Shown in pieces: positions 61,332 through 64,000 of a stretch of 64,000 bases of DNA. A program made the position numbers and the translations under genes. A model generated the notes under the pieces. That model was not told where the DNA came from and did no database searches. It was given only the letters and a program-made list of their open reading frames with translations. The DNA lies in assembly GCA_965243165.1 (NCBI GenBank), contig OZ251535.1, positions 2,294,001 through 2,358,000 of the forward strand, in the 5' to 3' direction. Within the stretch, counting starts at the first letter, position 1. The number at the start of each line of letters is the position of its first letter. This DNA is from CATQHD01 sp965243165. GTDB lineage: Bacteria > Actinomycetota > Acidimicrobiia > Spongiisociales > Spongiisociaceae.

Positions 61332-61367
61332 GGGCGGCCCCGCCGGCGCCTTCGGCCCGCCCTTTTT
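61332..61367 (+). terminator. Possible intrinsic terminator after binding protein 1
   Basis: GGGCGGCC (61332-61339) can pair with GGCCCGCCC (61354-61362) with one bulge, followed by TTTTT at 61363-61367. Moderately convincing; it lies just before the next promoter. Confidence 0.5.
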
Positions 61368-61385
61368 CGGCGCGCGGAAATTTTG

Positions 61386-61413
61386 TTGACATGCGCGCAA
61401 TAGAGGGTAGAAT
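61386..61413 (+). promoter_or_regulatory. Strong sigma-70 promoter of binding protein 2
   Basis: Perfect -35 TTGACA (61386-61391) and -10 TAGAAT (61408-61413), 16 nt apart, about 80 nt before the ATG. The best promoter match in the window, consistent with a highly expressed binding protein. Confidence 0.85.
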
Positions 61414-61431
61414 CGGCCTGCGAAATCTCGC

Positions 61432-61447
61432 GTACACACTCGTGTAC
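61432..61447 (+). promoter_or_regulatory. Palindrome in the leader of binding protein 2
   Basis: GTACAC-actc-GTGTAC lies about 12-27 nt after the expected transcription start, a position suited to a repressor operator or an mRNA hairpin. No matching site elsewhere in the window was noticed. Confidence 0.5.
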
Positions 61448-61495
61448 ACGCCATCGGCGAAGTACCCACACTACCCCAAACGGAGGTAAGGATCG

Positions 61496-62647
61496 ATGAA
61501 ACGACTAGTTGCAACATTCCTGTTGCTCGGCTTGGCGGCCGCGGCCTGCGGAGGAGAGGCCGACGAAGACACCACCACCCAAGCCACCCAGGCACCCGAG
61601 ACGACCGCCGCCGCCGAGGAAACCACCACCACTGCGGCGCCGGCCCCTCCGGCCGAGGAGCCGATGATGGGCACCCTGGCCACGGTGATGGACCGCGGGA
61701 TGCTGCGGTGCGGCGTGTCGACCGGCGCCATCGGGTTCTCCGAACCGCAGGACGACGGTTCCTACAGCGGCTTCGACGCCGATTTCTGCCGGGCGGTGGC
61801 CGCGGTGGTGTTCGGCGACTCGGACGCGGTGGAGTTCGTGGGCCTGACCGCCGCCGAGCGGTTCAACGCCCTGACCACCGGCGAAGTGGACGTGCTGTTC
61901 CGCAACACCACCTGGACGCAGAGCCGCGACTCCGAGATCGGCGGCGACTTCGGACCCACCACCTTCTACGACGGACAGCAGATCATGGGCAAGGCGGAGT
62001 TCGGATTCGACGATTCTTCGACCTTGGCCGACGTAGACGGGGCCCGGTTGTGCACCAACGCCGGAACCACCACCGAGAAGAACATCACCGAAGGAGCCCG
62101 CGAGGTGGGCGCCCAGATCGAGCTGGTTACGGTCGAAGCCTTCGCCGAGGCCATGGAGCTGTTCCGGGCCGGTTCGTGCGACTTGGTGACCACCGACGGC
62201 TCCGGCCTGTTCGGCGAGCGGCACTCCGCCGTCGGCAACGGCGAGATCAGCGAAGGGGAGTGGATCATCTTCCCCACCACCCCGATCTCCAAGGAGCCGC
62301 TCGGCCCCATGTACCGGCAGAACGACAGTGAGTGGGCCGACGTGGTCAACTGGACGGTCTTCGCGCTTATCATCGCCGACGAGAAGGGGGTCACCTCCGC
62401 AAACGTCGACGACATGGCGTCCGAGCCCGCCGATCCGGAAGTGGGCCGCCTGCTCGGGGCGGGCGAAGACGAGGTGCAGTCCGAATTGGGCATCTCGCCC
62501 GACGCCTTCGCCAACGCCATCCGCCAAGTCGGCAACTACGACGAGATCTACACCCGCAACCTGGCCGATCTCGGGTTCACCCGGGCCGGGTCGGCCAACG
62601 CCCGTTGGACGGAAGGCGGCTTGGTCTACGCCCCGCCCGCCCGCTGA
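61496..62647 (+). CDS. Amino-acid ABC transporter substrate-binding lipoprotein (2)
   Basis: 383 residues; GGAGG 12-13 nt before ATG. Lipoprotein signal LVATFLLLGLAAAACGG with lipobox AAAC, then a Thr/Ala/Glu-rich tether (about 25-55). Family 3 binding protein closely related to the preceding one: LRCGVSTGAIGFSEPQDDGSYSGFDADFCRAVA, DVLFRNTTWTQSRDSE, CTNAGTTTEKN, YRQNDSEWADVVNWTVFALI, ARWTEGGLVYAPPAR. Likely binds polar amino acids for the permease that follows. Strong promoter upstream and a hairpin downstream suggest it is made in excess over the permease. Confidence 0.93.
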   Translation: MKRLVATFLLLGLAAAACGGEADEDTTTQATQAPETTAAAEETTTTAAPAPPAEEPMMGTLATVMDRGMLRCGVSTGAIGFSEPQDDGSYSGFDADFCRAVAAVVFGDSDAVEFVGLTAAERFNALTTGEVDVLFRNTTWTQSRDSEIGGDFGPTTFYDGQQIMGKAEFGFDDSSTLADVDGARLCTNAGTTTEKNITEGAREVGAQIELVTVEAFAEAMELFRAGSCDLVTTDGSGLFGERHSAVGNGEISEGEWIIFPTTPISKEPLGPMYRQNDSEWADVVNWTVFALIIADEKGVTSANVDDMASEPADPEVGRLLGAGEDEVQSELGISPDAFANAIRQVGNYDEIYTRNLADLGFTRAGSANARWTEGGLVYAPPAR

Positions 62648-62666
62648 GCGCGGCGGCCCGGCGCAC

Positions 62667-62700
62667 ACTCGGAGGGGGCGCTCCGGCGCCCCCTCCGAGT
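62667..62700 (+). terminator. 15-bp perfect hairpin after binding protein 2
   Basis: ACTCGGAGGGGGCGC (62667-62681), loop TCCG, then the exact complement GCGCCCCCTCCGAGT (62686-62700). Few T follow, so it may attenuate or stabilise the upstream mRNA rather than fully terminate. Confidence 0.75.
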
Positions 62701-62715
62701 TGTCACCCCAGACCG

Positions 62716-62778
62716 GAAAGGTATGCAGGCGCTCATTCCGTCTGCCCGCCCCGCATCGCGTGAATCACCGGGGTTCAG
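62716..62778 (-). repeat. Diverged copy of the short GTTCACGAGA repeat
   Basis: The reverse complement reads CTGAACCCCGGTGATTCACG, then GGGGCGGGCAGACGGAATGA, parallel to the copies at 28795-28858 and 8744-8795 but with more differences. Lies between the hairpin and the permease promoter region. Confidence 0.5.
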
Positions 62779-62828
62779 TCCGGCGGGCCTCCGAGGACGG
62801 AAGACCCCTGCCCGGCCTTCCTCGGTGC

Positions 62829-62834
62829 TATAAA
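62829..62834 (+). promoter_or_regulatory. Candidate -10 box of the permease gene
   Basis: TATAAA lies 36 nt before the permease GTG. No good -35 at the right distance; weak evidence for a separate promoter downstream of the hairpin. Confidence 0.35.
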
Positions 62835-62870
62835 TAGGGCAGACATCCCGCTCGGGGAGAGGCCGAACCA

Positions 62871-64000
62871 GTGGCAGCGCCTGCAGAGCCGCCCCCTTCC
62901 AAAGCATCGCAGCACGCCAGACCCCCCTTGTGGCGGAACGAGGTCATCCTCAAGTGGGTGGTCCAGGTCGCCTTCCTGGCCGCCTTCGTATGGCTCTTCT
63001 GGCTGGTGGTGACCCAGGCCGTCGCCAACCTGCGGGCCACCGGCATCTCCTTCTCCTGGGACTTCTTGGGGGAGCCCCCCGGCATCAAGCTCTCGGAGGG
63101 CTTCAACACCGACCCTGAGAGCTCGTTGGAAGCCCTGGCCGCCGGGATGGTGAACATGCTGCGGATCACCTGGAGCGGCATCATCGTGGCCACCATCCTG
63201 GGCACCGTCATCGGGGTGTCCCGCCTCTCCGCCAACTGGATCGTGTCCCGGGTCGCCAACGGCTACATCGAGTTCTTCCGCAACATCCCGCTGCTGGTCC
63301 AGATCTTCTTCTGGCAGGCGATCATCATCGGCGTCTTCCCCGACCTCACCCCCGAGCGGGAAGGGGCGGGCTGGCTCATCCCCTCCCCCAAGGGGCTCGC
63401 CGTGCCCTGGCTGACCCCGCTGGCGGGGCGGTGGCAGTACATGGCGCTGTTGCTGACGGGGGCCTTCGCCGCCCGCTGGGTCTACAAGCACCGCACCCGC
63501 CTCCAGGAAGCCCAGGGCCGGGAAACCCGCGCCTTCGCCTGGGCCGCGGGCGCGCTGGCGCTGTTCCTGGCTGCAGGCTGGTTCGTCCATCCGGTCATGG
63601 GGGTGCTGGGCTGGCTGTTCACCGCGCTGGCCTGGATACTCGAGGCGGCGCCGGTGCTGGTCTTCCAGATCCTGCTGGCGATGCTGGCGGCGGCGGCGGC
63701 CGTCACCTACATCAGGAAGCACCTGAACAAGCACCGCACCCCGGCCGGCATGGCCAAGATGACCGACGAGGACTATTTCCGCATGGGGCTGGCGGGCGCG
63801 GTGGGGGCGGCGGCCGCCCTGCTGCTCATCACCGGAGCGGGCGAGGCCCTGCTCTCGCGGGTGCTGGGCCGGACCCTCTTCTTCGATATGAACTGGGGCC
63901 TGGCGCCGCTCTTCGACTTCCTGGCTTCCCGGTTCGACTTCTCGACGGGGCCGCCCCTGCAATTCACCCGCCCCGAGGTGATCGTCCCCACCCGCTTCCC
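62871..64000 (+). CDS. Amino-acid ABC transporter permease (AapQ-like), 3' end missing
   Basis: Open from GTG 62871 (GGGGAGAGG upstream) to the window edge, 376 codons visible. Hydrophilic start (AAPAEPPPSKASQHARPPLW), first membrane helix VVQVAFLAAFVWLFWLVV, then the GISFSWDFLGEPPGIKLSE loop, LEALAAGMVNMLRITWSGIIVATILGTVIGV and the permease motif YIEFFRNIPLLVQIFFWQ. Additional helices after residue 180 match the long insertion of the AapQ type. Works with the lipoprotein binding protein upstream to import amino acids; the second permease and ATPase should lie beyond the window. Confidence 0.9.
   Translation, partial: MAAPAEPPPSKASQHARPPLWRNEVILKWVVQVAFLAAFVWLFWLVVTQAVANLRATGISFSWDFLGEPPGIKLSEGFNTDPESSLEALAAGMVNMLRITWSGIIVATILGTVIGVSRLSANWIVSRVANGYIEFFRNIPLLVQIFFWQAIIIGVFPDLTPEREGAGWLIPSPKGLAVPWLTPLAGRWQYMALLLTGAFAARWVYKHRTRLQEAQGRETRAFAWAAGALALFLAAGWFVHPVMGVLGWLFTALAWILEAAPVLVFQILLAMLAAAAAVTYIRKHLNKHRTPAGMAKMTDEDYFRMGLAGAVGAAAALLLITGAGEALLSRVLGRTLFFDMNWGLAPLFDFLASRFDFSTGPPLQFTRPEVIVPTRF

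Overview
The window looks like chromosome from a high-GC Gram-positive (actinobacterial) organism. Housekeeping genes have strongly GC-biased codons, many starts are GTG, several genes look leaderless (a TANNNT box 6-7 nt before the start codon), the suf genes carry the Rieske protein seen between sufD and sufC in Actinobacteria, and MurA has Asp in place of the catalytic Cys as in mycobacteria. The abundant Thr/Pro-rich secreted proteins would fit Acidimicrobiia or a related lineage, but that placement is an inference.

Layout. 1-4.8 kb: tandem array of four secreted paralogues (SLH-like domain, Thr-rich linker, C-terminal beta domains), with decayed fumC and paralogue scraps in the gaps. 4.8-15.2 kb: fumC, sufC, Rieske gene and sufD on the minus strand. 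sufB is separated from them by a block (uracil-DNA glycosylase, secreted glycoside-hydrolase-like lipoprotein, sigma factor) bordered on both sides by dispersed repeats. 15.3-24.4 kb: gltD-gltB, a small Rossmann protein, a class V aminotransferase, a LON-domain protein and a small conserved protein. 24.4-28.6 kb: a type III-like restriction-modification operon (Mod, helicase, separate PD-(D/E)XK nuclease) with a C11 tract at the Mod start and an AT-rich swapped segment inside Mod. 28.8-29.3 kb: a repeat element with inverted termini. 29.4-32.9 kb: SMP-30 lactonase, two tandemly duplicated coiled-coil proteins and a 2-hydroxyacid dehydrogenase.

32.9-36.0 kb: an AT-rich four-gene minus-strand operon encoding a ubiquitin-like protein, an E2-like protein, a fused JAB peptidase-E1 enzyme and a DUF2971-like protein. 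All four genes overlap or lie within 4 nt of each other. This is the clearest candidate for an unusual system. 36.2-38.9 kb: SDR oxidoreductase and argS. 38.9-43.9 kb: a tandem array of five paralogues built from a PD-(D/E)XK (HsdR-N-like) domain plus a conserved C-terminal domain. Copy 4 has lost the catalytic centre, copy 5 is only the C-terminal domain, and a decayed argS 5' end lies between copies 3 and 4.

43.9-50.2 kb: another SLH-like secreted protein, murA, tRNA-Phe and tRNA-Asp, a small membrane protein, and two DUF4143-type ATPases, the second with a tandemly duplicated palindrome-rich upstream region. 50.3-64 kb: threonine aldolase, purA, a flavoprotein, an AlkZ-like protein, a TetR-ppk1-sixA-dxs run, and an amino-acid ABC transporter (two binding proteins, then a permease cut by the window end).

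Recurring theme: two unrelated tandem arrays (surface proteins next to fumC, nucleases next to argS) each contain a decayed fragment of the adjoining housekeeping gene. This suggests the arrays grew by segmental tandem duplication that took in the end of the neighbour.
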